DNA of 64,000 nt. Origin: Methanofastidiosum methylothiophilum (lineage in GTDB: Archaea; Methanobacteriota_B; Thermococci; Methanofastidiosales; Methanofastidiosaceae). Where the stretch lies: positions 62,001 through 126,000 of the forward strand of contig LNJE01000002.1 of the NCBI GenBank assembly GCA_001587635.1, read 5' to 3'. Both the position numbers and the translations under genes were made by a program. A model generated the notes under the pieces. The model had not been told where the DNA came from. It worked only from the letters and a program-made list of their open reading frames with translations, and did not search any database. This document shows, in pieces, positions 26,508 to 36,066 of this stretch. Every line of letters begins with the position of its first letter. Positions within the stretch are counted from its first letter, which is position 1.

Positions 26508-27862
26508 ATATCCCTAGGGTCGTAATTGCTGGAACCGCCTCAGGAGTGGGTAAAACTTCAATTTCTTGTGGGATAATGAAAGCTTTATCTAAAAAGAATA
26601 ATGTTGCCCCATTCAAAGTTGGTCCGGATTTTATTGATCCTATTTACCATAGGTTTGCTACGGATAACTTTTCAAGAAATCTAGATACTTTTTTTATGGA
26701 AAAAGACGCATTAATTGAAAATTTTTTAAGAGGCGCTTCAAAAAAAGATATTGCGATTATAGAAGGAGTTAGAGGACTTTATGAAGGAATTGACCCTATC
26801 GATGAAATAGGATCGACCTCACATGTTTCTAAATTATTGGATTCCCCAGTTATTCTAGTTATGAATGTCCGTTCATTGACAAAAAGTGCAGCGGCTTATA
26901 TTAAGGGATTTCAAACTCTAGATCCTAATGTTAAAATAAGGGGCGTCATTCTAAATCAAGTTAGAGATGATACTCATTTTAAAAAGTTACAAAAGGCAAT
27001 TAAAACTTTTACCGACATTGAAATTATCGGAAGTATTGAAAGAGGTGCAATATCTCTTAGCTCAAGACATCTTGGGCTTGTACCTTTGATTGAAAAAGAA
27101 GATAGAGAAGAAATAATGGAAGGTCTTGGAAAGCAAATTGAAGCTTCTCTTGATATTGATAAGATAAAAGAGATTGCCAAAGAAGCAACTAATTTGGAAA
27201 AAAGGGAAGGTTTCTTATTTCAAGTTAATTCTGAACTAAAAAATAATAGGATCACAGTGGGCATTCCTTTTGATAAGACGTTTAGCTTTTATTATAGGGA
27301 AAATATTGAGGCTTTGGAAGAAAACGGTGCAAAAATTATTTATTTCAAACCTACTGAAGGCGAAGATTTGCCCGAGGCGGACTGCTACTATATTGGTGGG
27401 GGGTATCCAGAAGTTTACTCAGAAAAAATTTCAAATAACACTGATTTTTTAAACAATCTAAAGTCAGCTTCTAAAGAATGTAAACCAATATATGGAGAAT
27501 GTGGTGGCCTAATGGTATTGTCTAAGTACATAGAAGTTGAGAATACGAAATATCCAATGGCAGGTATATTTGATGAGGGCACTGTAATGAAAAAAACTAA
27601 GCAAGGTTTAAGTTATGTTATCGCTCAACCCACAGAGAAACATTTTTTCTTAAAAGATATCGTCAAAGGTCATGAATTTCATTATTCTAAAATAGAGCCT
27701 GCACCTCAAAAAAAGGATTTTGTTTACAAGATTCTTAGGGGCAAAGGCATTAGTAATGGGAGGGATGGTTTAATAAAAAATAAATGTATTGGGTCTTATC
27801 TGCACATACATATCGGTGGAGCACCTTCTTGGGCATCTTCCTTCTTAGAAAATGTATACTAA
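26504..27862 (+). CDS. cfbB: Ni-sirohydrochlorin a,c-diamide synthase CfbB
   Basis: 452 residues, homologous to cobyrinate a,c-diamide synthase CbiA. The N-terminal ATP-binding domain has VIAGTASGVGKTSISCG. The C-terminal class I glutamine amidotransferase domain has the nucleophile Cys in YGECGGLMVLS and a C-terminal His in GSYLHIHIGG. It amidates the a and c acetate side chains of Ni-sirohydrochlorin. Start TTG 26504 overlaps the cfbC stop. It is the last gene of the operon. Confidence 0.95.
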   Translation: MNIPRVVIAGTASGVGKTSISCGIMKALSKKNNVAPFKVGPDFIDPIYHRFATDNFSRNLDTFFMEKDALIENFLRGASKKDIAIIEGVRGLYEGIDPIDEIGSTSHVSKLLDSPVILVMNVRSLTKSAAAYIKGFQTLDPNVKIRGVILNQVRDDTHFKKLQKAIKTFTDIEIIGSIERGAISLSSRHLGLVPLIEKEDREEIMEGLGKQIEASLDIDKIKEIAKEATNLEKREGFLFQVNSELKNNRITVGIPFDKTFSFYYRENIEALEENGAKIIYFKPTEGEDLPEADCYYIGGGYPEVYSEKISNNTDFLNNLKSASKECKPIYGECGGLMVLSKYIEVENTKYPMAGIFDEGTVMKKTKQGLSYVIAQPTEKHFFLKDIVKGHEFHYSKIEPAPQKKDFVYKILRGKGISNGRDGLIKNKCIGSYLHIHIGGAPSWASSFLENVY

Positions 27863-27865
27863 TGT

Positions 27866-29221
27866 TTACATTTCAAAGCCAGGAGGCATCACTGGCATTT
27901 TACCTTTCATTCCCCTAAGCTGTCGTTTGTTCATACCCTTTAGGAACTTCTTAATCATTGAGTATTGATTTAATAATTCTTTTACCTCGCCCTGATTTGT
28001 GCCTGAACCCCTCGATATTCTCTTTATACGTTCATGATTAATCAATTTAGGATTCTTTTTTTCTTGCATAGTCATTGAATCCATAATTATTCTAAACTTT
28101 GTAAGTTTTTCTTCTCCAACTTCAACCATATCTGTTGGTAGATTTGATCCCATTCCAGGTATCATGGACAGGACTTGTTTCAATGGCCCCATCTTACTTA
28201 CCATCTCAAGCTGATTGTACATGTCATAAAGATCAAATTTACCAGAAAGTATTTTATCTTTGTCGAGTTTAGAAAATTCTTCAGCTTTTGAAGCTTCCTT
28301 AACTTTTTCTAATAGAGTTTCAAGATCTCCAAGTCCTAGTAATCGTGAGACAAATCTTTTTGGATCAAATGGTTCAATAGAATCAATTTTTTCTCCAGTT
28401 CCTATAAATTTTATAGGTGCACCTGTAGCAGCTGCAGCGGATAGGGCCCCCCCTCCCTTCGCCGAGCCATCAAGTTTTGTAACAACAATAGATCCAACTT
28501 TAGTCGCGTTTGCAAACCCTTCAGCTTGAACGAAGGCTTGCTGGCCAATTGTACCATCAATAACTAGCGTGACTTCATCAGGATTAATAGTATTTGATAT
28601 TTTCTTCATTTCATCTATTAATCCCTTTTCCTCTTTATGTCTCCCTGCAGTATCGACAAGAATTATGTCTGATACTTTTTCTTTGAAGTATTTTACCCCT
28701 TCTTTTGCTAGCTTGATACTATCCTTCTCGTTAGGATCTCCAAATACAGGTATATTGTTCTCAGAACAAAATTGTTTCAATTGCTCAAAAGCCCCAGGTC
28801 TCCATGTATCTGCCCCAACGACACCTACTTTAAATCCTCTTTTTTGATAGAATCTGGCAAGTTTTCCCGTAGTTGTAGTCTTACCACTTCCTTGGATACC
28901 CACCATTAAAATTACTTTTCCTTTTTTATCTGGAAGATATTCTTTTTTAATATCAGAGCCCATAAATTTTGAAAGTTCTTCATAAACTATTTTTATAATG
29001 TGCTCTTTTCTTGATACACCTTTTGGTAATTTTTCATCCATAGCCCGTGATTCAATATTTTTTGATAGTTCAAAAACAAGTTTTACATTCACATCAGAGA
29101 GCAAAAGTGCTTTTTGGATATCCTTAATAAGTTCTTTTATCAGAGATTCGTCAACTACCCCTGCCTTTGTCAATTTTCTCAATGCACCACTTAAAGCACC
29201 CGAAAGAGAATCTAAGACCAT
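27866..29221 (-). CDS. ffh: Signal recognition particle GTPase SRP54
   Basis: 451 residues. An N-terminal helical domain (residues 1-90) is followed by the G domain with GIQGSGKTTTTGKLA, DTAGRH and TKLDG. The M domain has the methionine-rich segment and ends in MPVMPPGFEM. It binds 7S RNA and signal sequences for co-translational targeting. It is convergent with cfbB, with only 3 bp between stops. Confidence 0.96.
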   Translation of the reverse strand: MVLDSLSGALSGALRKLTKAGVVDESLIKELIKDIQKALLLSDVNVKLVFELSKNIESRAMDEKLPKGVSRKEHIIKIVYEELSKFMGSDIKKEYLPDKKGKVILMVGIQGSGKTTTTGKLARFYQKRGFKVGVVGADTWRPGAFEQLKQFCSENNIPVFGDPNEKDSIKLAKEGVKYFKEKVSDIILVDTAGRHKEEKGLIDEMKKISNTINPDEVTLVIDGTIGQQAFVQAEGFANATKVGSIVVTKLDGSAKGGGALSAAAATGAPIKFIGTGEKIDSIEPFDPKRFVSRLLGLGDLETLLEKVKEASKAEEFSKLDKDKILSGKFDLYDMYNQLEMVSKMGPLKQVLSMIPGMGSNLPTDMVEVGEEKLTKFRIIMDSMTMQEKKNPKLINHERIKRISRGSGTNQGEVKELLNQYSMIKKFLKGMNKRQLRGMKGKMPVMPPGFEM

Positions 29222-29260
29222 AAAATCACTAACTAAAAAAACTAATTTTCTTATAAAAAA

Positions 29261-30184
29261 CTAATGGTTAATTTTCTTTTTTAAAGTAACAATAAACGTT
29301 CTACCAATGGGATCTCGTGTAATTACTTCTTTCTTCTCAAGATTTGTGAGAATTTTAGTAATTTTAGCTTTAGAAAAACCTGTTAAATTAGATAACTTCT
29401 TTTGTTTTATAGTTCCACCCTCATTCTTTAGTATGTTACATATAATTCTTTCATCTTCTGAGAGGAGAGAAGACGGAATTTTTAATTCAGATTCTTTATT
29501 CTTGTAAGTTTTATTAAAAATCAATATTCCTGATAATATTAATAATATTGAAAAAATGGCAAAGGGAACAAAAATATTAATATCAAATTTATTATTTGTT
29601 ACTAGAGAGTTGTACTTTACTCTAAACATTGTCGGTGTTTGAGGCGATTTCATTTCCCATAAAACAATGATTCTTTTTCCATCACTTTGTAGGTAGGTAG
29701 GTTCTGGAATAATTGAAGAGATATCTTCATTGTTGATACCATATGCCAGCGGAAGTTTTATTCTGAAAATAAGATTTTTAACATTTGGATAAACTAATTC
29801 CCTTACATATATAAAGTCTTTTTTCCTTTTTTCTATAGAGTCTAAAGAAGTATAGCTTATCTTTATACTATTTAATTCATTTGCAGTTAATTTAATTGTC
29901 TTTCCATCAGAAAATTCTATTTTCATATCATTATGCATTAACTCTAAATTTTTGTATTCTTTGGGAAGATGAAGATTAAAATTTATTTCTTCTTTAGGAA
30001 AGATAATCATATCAATTGTCTCTTTAAATGAGCGGTCTTCCATCAGTTCAACATCTATTTTTAAGTAGGTGATTTCAATCTGAGTATCTGCAGAGATGAA
30101 CATATTAGGAAAAGATAACACTAAAAAAAAGAAGATTGAAGCCATAAAGAGAAATTTAGGGATTCCCTTTCTTTTTTTTACCAT
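29261..30184 (-). CDS. Membrane-anchored winged-helix protein
   Basis: 307 residues. A signal-anchor lies at residues 10-30, followed by an extracytoplasmic beta-rich domain and a second transmembrane helix near residues 208-225. The C-terminal cytoplasmic winged helix has LLSEDERIICNILKNEGGT and LSNLTGFSKAKITKILTNLEKK. The fold matches archaeal transmembrane regulators that couple an external sensor to a MarR-like domain. Target genes are unknown. Confidence 0.82.
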   Translation of the reverse strand: MVKKRKGIPKFLFMASIFFFLVLSFPNMFISADTQIEITYLKIDVELMEDRSFKETIDMIIFPKEEINFNLHLPKEYKNLELMHNDMKIEFSDGKTIKLTANELNSIKISYTSLDSIEKRKKDFIYVRELVYPNVKNLIFRIKLPLAYGINNEDISSIIPEPTYLQSDGKRIIVLWEMKSPQTPTMFRVKYNSLVTNNKFDINIFVPFAIFSILLILSGILIFNKTYKNKESELKIPSSLLSEDERIICNILKNEGGTIKQKKLSNLTGFSKAKITKILTNLEKKEVITRDPIGRTFIVTLKKKINH

Positions 30185-30341
30185 AACATTACCTAAGATG
30201 AGATTGAGTATTAAATTTTAACCGATTATCAATTTGCAAAAATATATATTTTTTGATATAAAATTATATATAAGGTTTTAGATAAATTGATTCTTAGAAT
30301 TCAATTAAAAAATTCAATAATTATTTAATATCAACTTTTTT

Positions 30342-30398
30342 AGAACCGGCCGTATATATAAAATAATTACCTAGCAAAGACCGGTTCTTTATTTTTTT
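30342..30398. other. Inverted repeat AGAACCGG/CCGGTTCT with T-run
   Basis: An 8-bp perfect inverted repeat (30342-30349 and 30381-30388) encloses 31 bp. On the plus strand it is followed by TTTATTTTTTTAT, so a plus-strand transcript would resemble a small structured RNA with a terminator. It lies just downstream of the RAM-domain gene on the minus strand and within the 212-bp gap before the winged-helix gene. Nothing else is apparent in this gap. Confidence 0.35.
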
Positions 30399-30624
30399 AT
30401 AGAGCAATCATTGTTGAAGTCATTTGAACCCCGTCAATGTTCCTAATCTTTTCAGTAAGGAAGGGGTCAAGATCTTTTAACTGCTCTACATTAACTTTAA
30501 CAACAATATCATATTCGCCATATACAATATATGCTTCTTCAACTTCTTTCATACTTTTTAAACTCTCTAGAATTTTCTTTTCTTTTCCTGCATCCCCTAC
30601 GATAAGGGCAAAAGCAACAACCAT
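30397..30624 (-). CDS. Stand-alone Lrp/AsnC-type RAM domain protein
   Basis: 75 residues from the ATG at 30624, fixed by the upstream GGGTGAT; an ATG 12 bp earlier would sit on the ribosome binding site. The protein is only the ligand-binding alpha/beta domain of the Lrp/AsnC family (VEEAYIVYGEYDIVVKV and IRNIDGVQMTSTMIAL), with no DNA-binding helix-turn-helix. Such single-domain proteins bind amino acids and may modulate full-length Lrp partners. Confidence 0.9.
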   Translation of the reverse strand: MVVAFALIVGDAGKEKKILESLKSMKEVEEAYIVYGEYDIVVKVNVEQLKDLDPFLTEKIRNIDGVQMTSTMIAL

Positions 30625-30775
30625 TATATCACCCATACCAATTATGGATTTTATATATTTAAAACTTCGTATTTTAAAGATCCATAATTCTTATATTACC
30701 AATTTATTTTTAAACATTAAATATTATGCGAATACTAGCCAAATAATTTTTAAACTAAAAATTTTAATTTTATTT

Positions 30776-31261
30776 ATGAAAACACTAACTGCTTTTATAC
30801 TTTTTTTAATTGTGATTTTTCCAATTTCTTGTGAATTTAGCACTCTTATTGTTCCGTTAAATGATAGCGATATTCCTAAAGAGATTAAGCCTTTACTAAA
30901 AGAAGGTTACAGAATATATTTTCAAGATTTTGAAGAAAACTTAATTGAATTCATATGTTATGATGAAAATTCAGCTTCCCTTCTTTTGGGTGAATTCATA
31001 AACTCAAGGGGAGGATACAAACTTCAAGAGTATAGCCCTTATTCTTATAGAAATATTGATGGTTACTATTTTACAACTACATGGGGTGCAGGATATGTCC
31101 TAAAAGACAATAACAAAATATATGTTTTTAATTCTCCCTCAAACAATATTAAAAATCTTAATATTCTAATAGAAAATAAGTTTGGGAAGGAATACCCATA
31201 TCACTTTTTAATTTTATTATTGGTACCAATAGGGGTAGTTTTATATAAACTCTTTAAATAA
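30776..31261 (+). CDS. Small exported membrane-anchored hypothetical protein
   Basis: 161 residues from ATG 30776. Signal peptide at residues 1-20 (LTAFILFLIVIFPISC) and a C-terminal transmembrane helix (YHFLILLLVPIGVVLYKLF). The part between is soluble with many Tyr and acidic residues. Cys at 19 might form a lipoprotein site but lacks a proper lipobox. No family recognised. An upstream in-frame extension lies antisense to the RAM gene and is probably not translated. Confidence 0.6.
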   Translation: MKTLTAFILFLIVIFPISCEFSTLIVPLNDSDIPKEIKPLLKEGYRIYFQDFEENLIEFICYDENSASLLLGEFINSRGGYKLQEYSPYSYRNIDGYYFTTTWGAGYVLKDNNKIYVFNSPSNNIKNLNILIENKFGKEYPYHFLILLLVPIGVVLYKLFK

Positions 31262-32111
31262 GCTCTTCTATTTTTTCTGAAATCTCTTTGATCTCTTCAG
31301 TCCCCATTCCATAAAGTTTGATTGATTCAATCACAAAACCACTTTCTTTTATTCTATCGTATCTAGGACATTTAGTAAATAATGATTTTCCCATTTTAGG
31401 CCGTATTTCTCTGTTTAAACGTTCAAGTGATTTATTTGGGGCCACGTGTTTTACAAAGATAGATAATGATTTGGGATCTTTATAGGGTATGTCAAGTGAA
31501 GATTTGTAGAATATTTGAGCTATGTCTCTTAGTTTATTTAATTTTTTATTTGAATTTTCAAGTTCAGTGTAAAGCTTTTCATAATAGCTTTTAGGTAGAT
31601 GAGAAAATGATAGTACTTTTTCAGATTCTTTAAGATTTATTTCTGTAGAAATTCCAACAAATCCACCATATCCACACTCTAGAATTTTTGGACTTCCCGT
31701 TGAGCAGTATATTATATCCGCCCACCCAAAATCTTTATCAGGAAATGTTCCAGATATGTCTTCAATCGATACAATTCCTATTTTCTTTGTTTCTTGACAT
31801 ATTAGTTTGGAAGGATTTGAACTGATGTATCCTGAAAGGGAAGTAAATAAAAAAACATCGAAATCTTTCTTGAACTTAGGAACTATAATCCCTTTATCAG
31901 TAGGGATTTCAATATACTCCTTTTTTAGAAGATTTGGCATTTCAATAAATCCTTTGAAACCACCTTGATCAGGTATTCCAATCTTATTGATGCTGGAATC
32001 AAATAAGATAGAAAATAGTCCAAAAGTAGCGGAGTTGACAAAAAATAACTTGTAGTCTCTATTGAGGAATTGAGATATATTTTTTCTTAGAGTCGGAATA
32101 ATCTCTTCCAT
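31254..32111 (-). CDS. DegT/DnrJ-like aminotransferase homologue
   Basis: 285 residues, resembling a shortened fold-type I PLP enzyme. IIYCSTGSPKILECGYGGFVG matches the PLP-Lys region of the DegT family (SxxxxKxLxxGEGG), so the cofactor Lys may be retained. VSIEDISGTFPDKDFGWADI may hold the cofactor-ring Asp. It lacks a recognisable substrate domain. Its first 53 bp overlap the preceding XPB-like gene, and GGTGG just upstream of ATG 32111 supports this start. Confidence 0.55.
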   Translation of the reverse strand: MEEIIPTLRKNISQFLNRDYKLFFVNSATFGLFSILFDSSINKIGIPDQGGFKGFIEMPNLLKKEYIEIPTDKGIIVPKFKKDFDVFLFTSLSGYISSNPSKLICQETKKIGIVSIEDISGTFPDKDFGWADIIYCSTGSPKILECGYGGFVGISTEINLKESEKVLSFSHLPKSYYEKLYTELENSNKKLNKLRDIAQIFYKSSLDIPYKDPKSLSIFVKHVAPNKSLERLNREIRPKMGKSLFTKCPRYDRIKESGFVIESIKLYGMGTEEIKEISEKIEELI

Positions 32112-34143
32112 ATTTTTTCCACCAATTTTTAACAGTAAAATTGTCAGGTCTTAAAAATTCGTTGTTTTCTATCGAAATATCAGAGATGACGTCGATTCTT
32201 AACGCTTTGATACATTTCTCTGCAGTATCGTATCCCACTAGGTATCTTTTTTCAGCAACAACAACCCCCAATGGATTAATTCTTGAAGTTCTAGATACTT
32301 TGTCATCAAGATCAAAGTAAGATAACAAAACAGATTTTCTTTTCTTTGACGCCTCGAGTAGGTCTCTAGTTATGTTTGGCCGAATATCCATACTTCTTTC
32401 AAATCCTTCTTCTCTGAAGAAGTATTCCGTGTCTTCTTTCTTTAAGCCTGTTAAGTATCCTTCTTTAATTGACTTAATTTCGGATTTTAAATCAATATTC
32501 TCAGAAGATTTCTCTAGAAAAGATTCTTTCTTTTCATCATAGCCTTCGATATGTATTTGGATGAATATTCCATTCTTTTCTAAGATTTCCCTTATTTTGG
32601 GTATATTCTCTTCTTTAATTAAAATAATATTTGGTTCAATTGGTTGTTCGATATAACTACTTATTCTCTTGTTTATTTCTAAAAACAAGGGGATGTCATT
32701 TACTACAATAAACGTTCCTTTGAAAGCCCTGACTTTACCATATTTAGAAGCCCAATCCCTCAATTGATATATAACATTTTGGGGTATATCATTAGAAGAA
32801 TATTTTTTTAAGAAGTTAATTATTTTATCAAGAGAAAATCCAGATTCAATACCCTTCATAATAGTTTCTGACGTTATTTGATACAAACTCACCATATCTG
32901 CTTTCTGGATATCCGCAAATCTGTTTAAATCAAAAAGTGCAATTTTATCAATTTCTTCTGACAGGACGGATATCTCAAAGTTTGGCGTCATGAAGAGAAT
33001 TTTTTTCTGTTTTACTTTACTGCTCTTATCAAAATATATTGTGGGTTCTTTAGATGCTTTTCTTTCCGATGTTAAAAGTTCCCTACCGAATTCAGTAAGC
33101 GAAAAAGAAGTCATCTTCCCCTCAATAAATCCCCCATCTACAATGCCAAGCCATAATAGATAGTCAGAAATAACTTTTTCAAAGAATTTATCATCAAAAT
33201 ATATCCAACGATTTTCATCTTTTTCATCAAACAACATATTTTGTAATCTTTTAATAAAGGATTTAATGTAGATATTCTTTCCAACTTCGACTTTTTTTAT
33301 GGCATCAAGAATAATCCTAATATTAAGTTCATTTACTCTACTTATGAAAATCTCTTTTCTCTTAAATCCCTCAATACTTTCTAAACCAAAAAATATGTAC
33401 TTAAAGAACAGTCGAATCAGATCTTCATCAGTAATTGGCAAAATTTCATTAATTTTATCCGTAAGAATGTACTGATCACCCGATATCTTAATTAATCCAA
33501 AATCAAGAGCAAGGCTTTCGATGAATTGAGATCTAGATTCATTTTTAATATGAAGTTTTTCTATGAATCGTTCTTGATCTTTTTTAGATATCTCTTTTTT
33601 TGCAGTAAGTTTCAATTCTTCCTTTGCAATAAACGATAAAAAAATAATTAAGTCGGATATAAGTAAATTTTTGTCTTTTCTAATCTGTAAATTATCAAAA
33701 GAGATCTCTTCTGGTACCTTCTTAAAAATATTGATCAATTTTTCCCTTAAATTAGGATTGACAGCATATGTCTTAATTAATCCATCCACCCCTTCTAAAA
33801 CTAACAGATCAGTTTCAAGAGTTTTAATAACCTCTTCAAATGTCCAGAAGCTGTATTTTTCTATAAAAATATTTTGAGCATCTTGTTGTTTTTTAACTCC
33901 TCCGGCCATAAGCAAGATGCCTAAAAATTCTTTTTCTTTGAGCGATAACGAATTAAAAACAGATTCAATAATATTTTCATTTTCCATGGCTACTTTTAGA
34001 AAGTCAATGGATTGCTCCTTAGGCGTCGTAATATCAATTCCCCACACTCTAAGAGCGTTTTCTACCTGTTTACTAGATAAATCTTTTACTTTTTCCCAAG
34101 TGTCCAACAACTCACCTATCAATTGATTCTGTAAGCTTTTCAA
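32059..34143 (-). CDS. XPB-N-like helicase-associated domain protein with WYL-like C terminus
   Basis: 694 residues. The N-terminal two thirds resemble the helicase-associated/XPB-Ssl2-type DNA-binding region (KEKEFLGILLMAGG, QKADMVSLYQITSETIMKGIESGFS, RDWASKYGKVRAFKGTFIV) without helicase motifs. The last 100 residues have a WYL-like strand pattern (SVLLSYFDLDDKVSRTSRINPLGVVVAEKRYLVGYD). It may bind DNA in repair or regulation. Its end overlaps the aminotransferase-like gene by 53 bp, and its start overlaps the end of ramA by 32 bp. Confidence 0.75.
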   Translation of the reverse strand: MKSLQNQLIGELLDTWEKVKDLSSKQVENALRVWGIDITTPKEQSIDFLKVAMENENIIESVFNSLSLKEKEFLGILLMAGGVKKQQDAQNIFIEKYSFWTFEEVIKTLETDLLVLEGVDGLIKTYAVNPNLREKLINIFKKVPEEISFDNLQIRKDKNLLISDLIIFLSFIAKEELKLTAKKEISKKDQERFIEKLHIKNESRSQFIESLALDFGLIKISGDQYILTDKINEILPITDEDLIRLFFKYIFFGLESIEGFKRKEIFISRVNELNIRIILDAIKKVEVGKNIYIKSFIKRLQNMLFDEKDENRWIYFDDKFFEKVISDYLLWLGIVDGGFIEGKMTSFSLTEFGRELLTSERKASKEPTIYFDKSSKVKQKKILFMTPNFEISVLSEEIDKIALFDLNRFADIQKADMVSLYQITSETIMKGIESGFSLDKIINFLKKYSSNDIPQNVIYQLRDWASKYGKVRAFKGTFIVVNDIPLFLEINKRISSYIEQPIEPNIILIKEENIPKIREILEKNGIFIQIHIEGYDEKKESFLEKSSENIDLKSEIKSIKEGYLTGLKKEDTEYFFREEGFERSMDIRPNITRDLLEASKKRKSVLLSYFDLDDKVSRTSRINPLGVVVAEKRYLVGYDTAEKCIKALRIDVISDISIENNEFLRPDNFTVKNWWKKYGRDYSDSKKKYISIPQ

Positions 34144-35740
34144 ACTTAAATACTTTATATGGGCACGAAGATTGGCACCTTAAACACGCTTCGCCATTAC
34201 ATCTTTCAGATAATATTCTTATTTTGAAATTCCCTCCTTTTAATGCTTCTACCTTTAAAGCTCTTTCGGGGCATACCCTTTCACATTTTCCACAACCCTG
34301 ACAATTTTCAAATTCCGCAACTAATTCAACGCCAATATGATCAATTACCTTTAATTCTTGACCTATATCAGGGATATCTCTCTTAACTATCTTATTGACT
34401 TCTAAGTCGCCCTTTACAGGAGGTAAAGTCTGAATATTTTTTAAGACAAGCATTTCATTATATTTTTCAAAAGACATTCCTTGCTCCCAATATGCAAGCT
34501 CTTGGACATATACATCAGTGAATATTTTTGAAGTTGCAAACATAATATGTTTACTTCTAATTTTATCTGCAAGTTTCTGCAATTCTTCTAAGGTATAGTT
34601 TTTAACTAAAACATCAAAAGCTAAGAGTAATGAAGTATTCCCAACTTGGTATACTTTTTGTATTGTGGGCGGAATAAGCCCTATTTTTCTTGATTTTGTA
34701 GCATCGACATAAGTGCCTGATGCCCCACACATGTACATAGTCTTAACATCTTCAAGTTGTATCTCTGCCTCTTGGGCTAGAGTAAGGTGACCAGCTCTGA
34801 TAGCACCAATTGCCTTTCCAGCTTCTTTGAGATCTTCTTCAGTGAAATAAATATTCTCATCAAGTCTCAATCTCTTAGTTTTTGTATAGATGTAAGGAAG
34901 TTCAATTACTCCAGTTTCAAGGCCTGCATAAATTACAGATACTACGCCAGTACCTGTTATGCCTCTCACTTCAACATTAGATAATTTCTTTCCCCTAAAC
35001 TCTTCCTTCCATAGGTCTAAAACTCTAACGCTTTGGGGTAGCATATTCTCATCAAGTACCAATGTATGCCATCCAAACTCAAGGACAATATCAGAAATTG
35101 CCCCTGGAGAAGCAAGCATTCCACAAGATACTTCTTGGCCTTCAAGTGCAGGGCCTGATGCTGCCGAGCCAGTAAATATCTTATCCCCTACTTTCAATGC
35201 CATTTCTGCATTTGTTCCATAATCTGTGACTAAGGAAATTTCCTTATTATCTAAAAAATTACTTTTCAACATCATTGCAAGGGCATCTGCACCAATTTCA
35301 TGCTTTATTGCAGGCGGAATTAAAATATCGGCGTTAATTCCTCTGATACCTAAATCTTTTGAAGAAATCACCTTAGCATTTCTTGATTGAATCTTTATTT
35401 TTTCAGCCTCAAGGTATTTGGGGTCTGCATAAGCCAAATCCTTGATACTTATACCCTCAAATAAAGAGAGCTGAATTGGATTACCACAAATGGCAATTCT
35501 TTCAATAGTTTCACGGTCTATTCTCATTTGACTTAAAATTCTTTCAAATGCATCAATCATTAATTTATGCGCTATGTCTTCACCAACTCTAATAGCAAAG
35601 TTAAGGTGATCCATTACATTAGCACCAGGCAATGGGTGTCTTAATGTAATTGCAGTTCTCAATACTTTTTTAGTTTCTAAATCAACAAGCTGGACTCTAA
35701 ATCCACTTGTGCCTATATCAAATGCAATGCCCATTGACAT
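34112..35740 (-). CDS. ramA: RamA-type reductive activase of corrinoid methyltransferase proteins
   Basis: 542 residues. The N-terminal ASKHA-type ATPase fold begins GIAFDIGTSGFRVQLVDLET and contains HPLPGANVMDHLNFAIRVGED, very close to RamA. The C terminus has two 4Fe-4S motifs, CQGCGKCERVCP and CNGEACLRCQSSCP. RamA uses ATP and low-potential electrons to reduce Co(II) corrinoid back to Co(I) in methyl transfer from methylamines, methanol or methyl thiols. No methyltransferase or corrinoid protein is adjacent, so it may serve several systems encoded elsewhere. Confidence 0.92.
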   Translation of the reverse strand: MSMGIAFDIGTSGFRVQLVDLETKKVLRTAITLRHPLPGANVMDHLNFAIRVGEDIAHKLMIDAFERILSQMRIDRETIERIAICGNPIQLSLFEGISIKDLAYADPKYLEAEKIKIQSRNAKVISSKDLGIRGINADILIPPAIKHEIGADALAMMLKSNFLDNKEISLVTDYGTNAEMALKVGDKIFTGSAASGPALEGQEVSCGMLASPGAISDIVLEFGWHTLVLDENMLPQSVRVLDLWKEEFRGKKLSNVEVRGITGTGVVSVIYAGLETGVIELPYIYTKTKRLRLDENIYFTEEDLKEAGKAIGAIRAGHLTLAQEAEIQLEDVKTMYMCGASGTYVDATKSRKIGLIPPTIQKVYQVGNTSLLLAFDVLVKNYTLEELQKLADKIRSKHIMFATSKIFTDVYVQELAYWEQGMSFEKYNEMLVLKNIQTLPPVKGDLEVNKIVKRDIPDIGQELKVIDHIGVELVAEFENCQGCGKCERVCPERALKVEALKGGNFKIRILSERCNGEACLRCQSSCPYKVFKFEKLTESIDR

Positions 35741-35977
35741 ATTATTCGCCCAAATAATAATAATTCAAATCTTATGAGTAGGATATCCCTTTTTTAATCT
35801 TTCGGAATATGTCATATTAGAAAACTAATTTTAAAATATGTCTTTGTTTATAATAATCTATTAATAGAAAAAAACAATTTTCAAAAAATGATATGTATAT
35901 ATTTCCTTTAGATTAAATATATATTCATCGTTTAAATTTATTACTAATAAATTATTATATCGTCAAACATTTAATAC

Positions 35978-36060
35978 CGAAAAATATATAAATGGTCTTA
36001 TCTGATGACAATCGGATAAGGCAATCTAATTTTAAACCTTATCTAATTAATCCAGGAGGA
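35978..36060 (+). promoter_or_regulatory. BRE/TATA promoter and RBS of the GlcD-HdrD operon
   Basis: CCGAAAAATATATAAA (35978-35993) reads as a good archaeal BRE plus TATA box. Transcription would begin about 36010-36020, downstream of the ATG at 35992. AGGAGGA at 36054-36060 then precedes TTG 36067 by seven bases, so the TTG is the likely start. The 250-bp region upstream is AT-rich, shared with the divergent ramA promoter, and holds nothing else I recognise. Confidence 0.6.
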
Positions 36061-36066
36061 ATCTTT

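Noticed and set aside
30437..30775. Long N-terminal extension of the small exported protein
   Set aside because: It runs antisense through the RAM-domain gene, while a clear signal peptide begins at ATG 30776.
35992..36066. ATG 35992 as start of the GlcD-like gene
   Set aside because: It directly follows the TATA box and would lie upstream of the transcription start; TTG 36067 has a well-placed AGGAGG.
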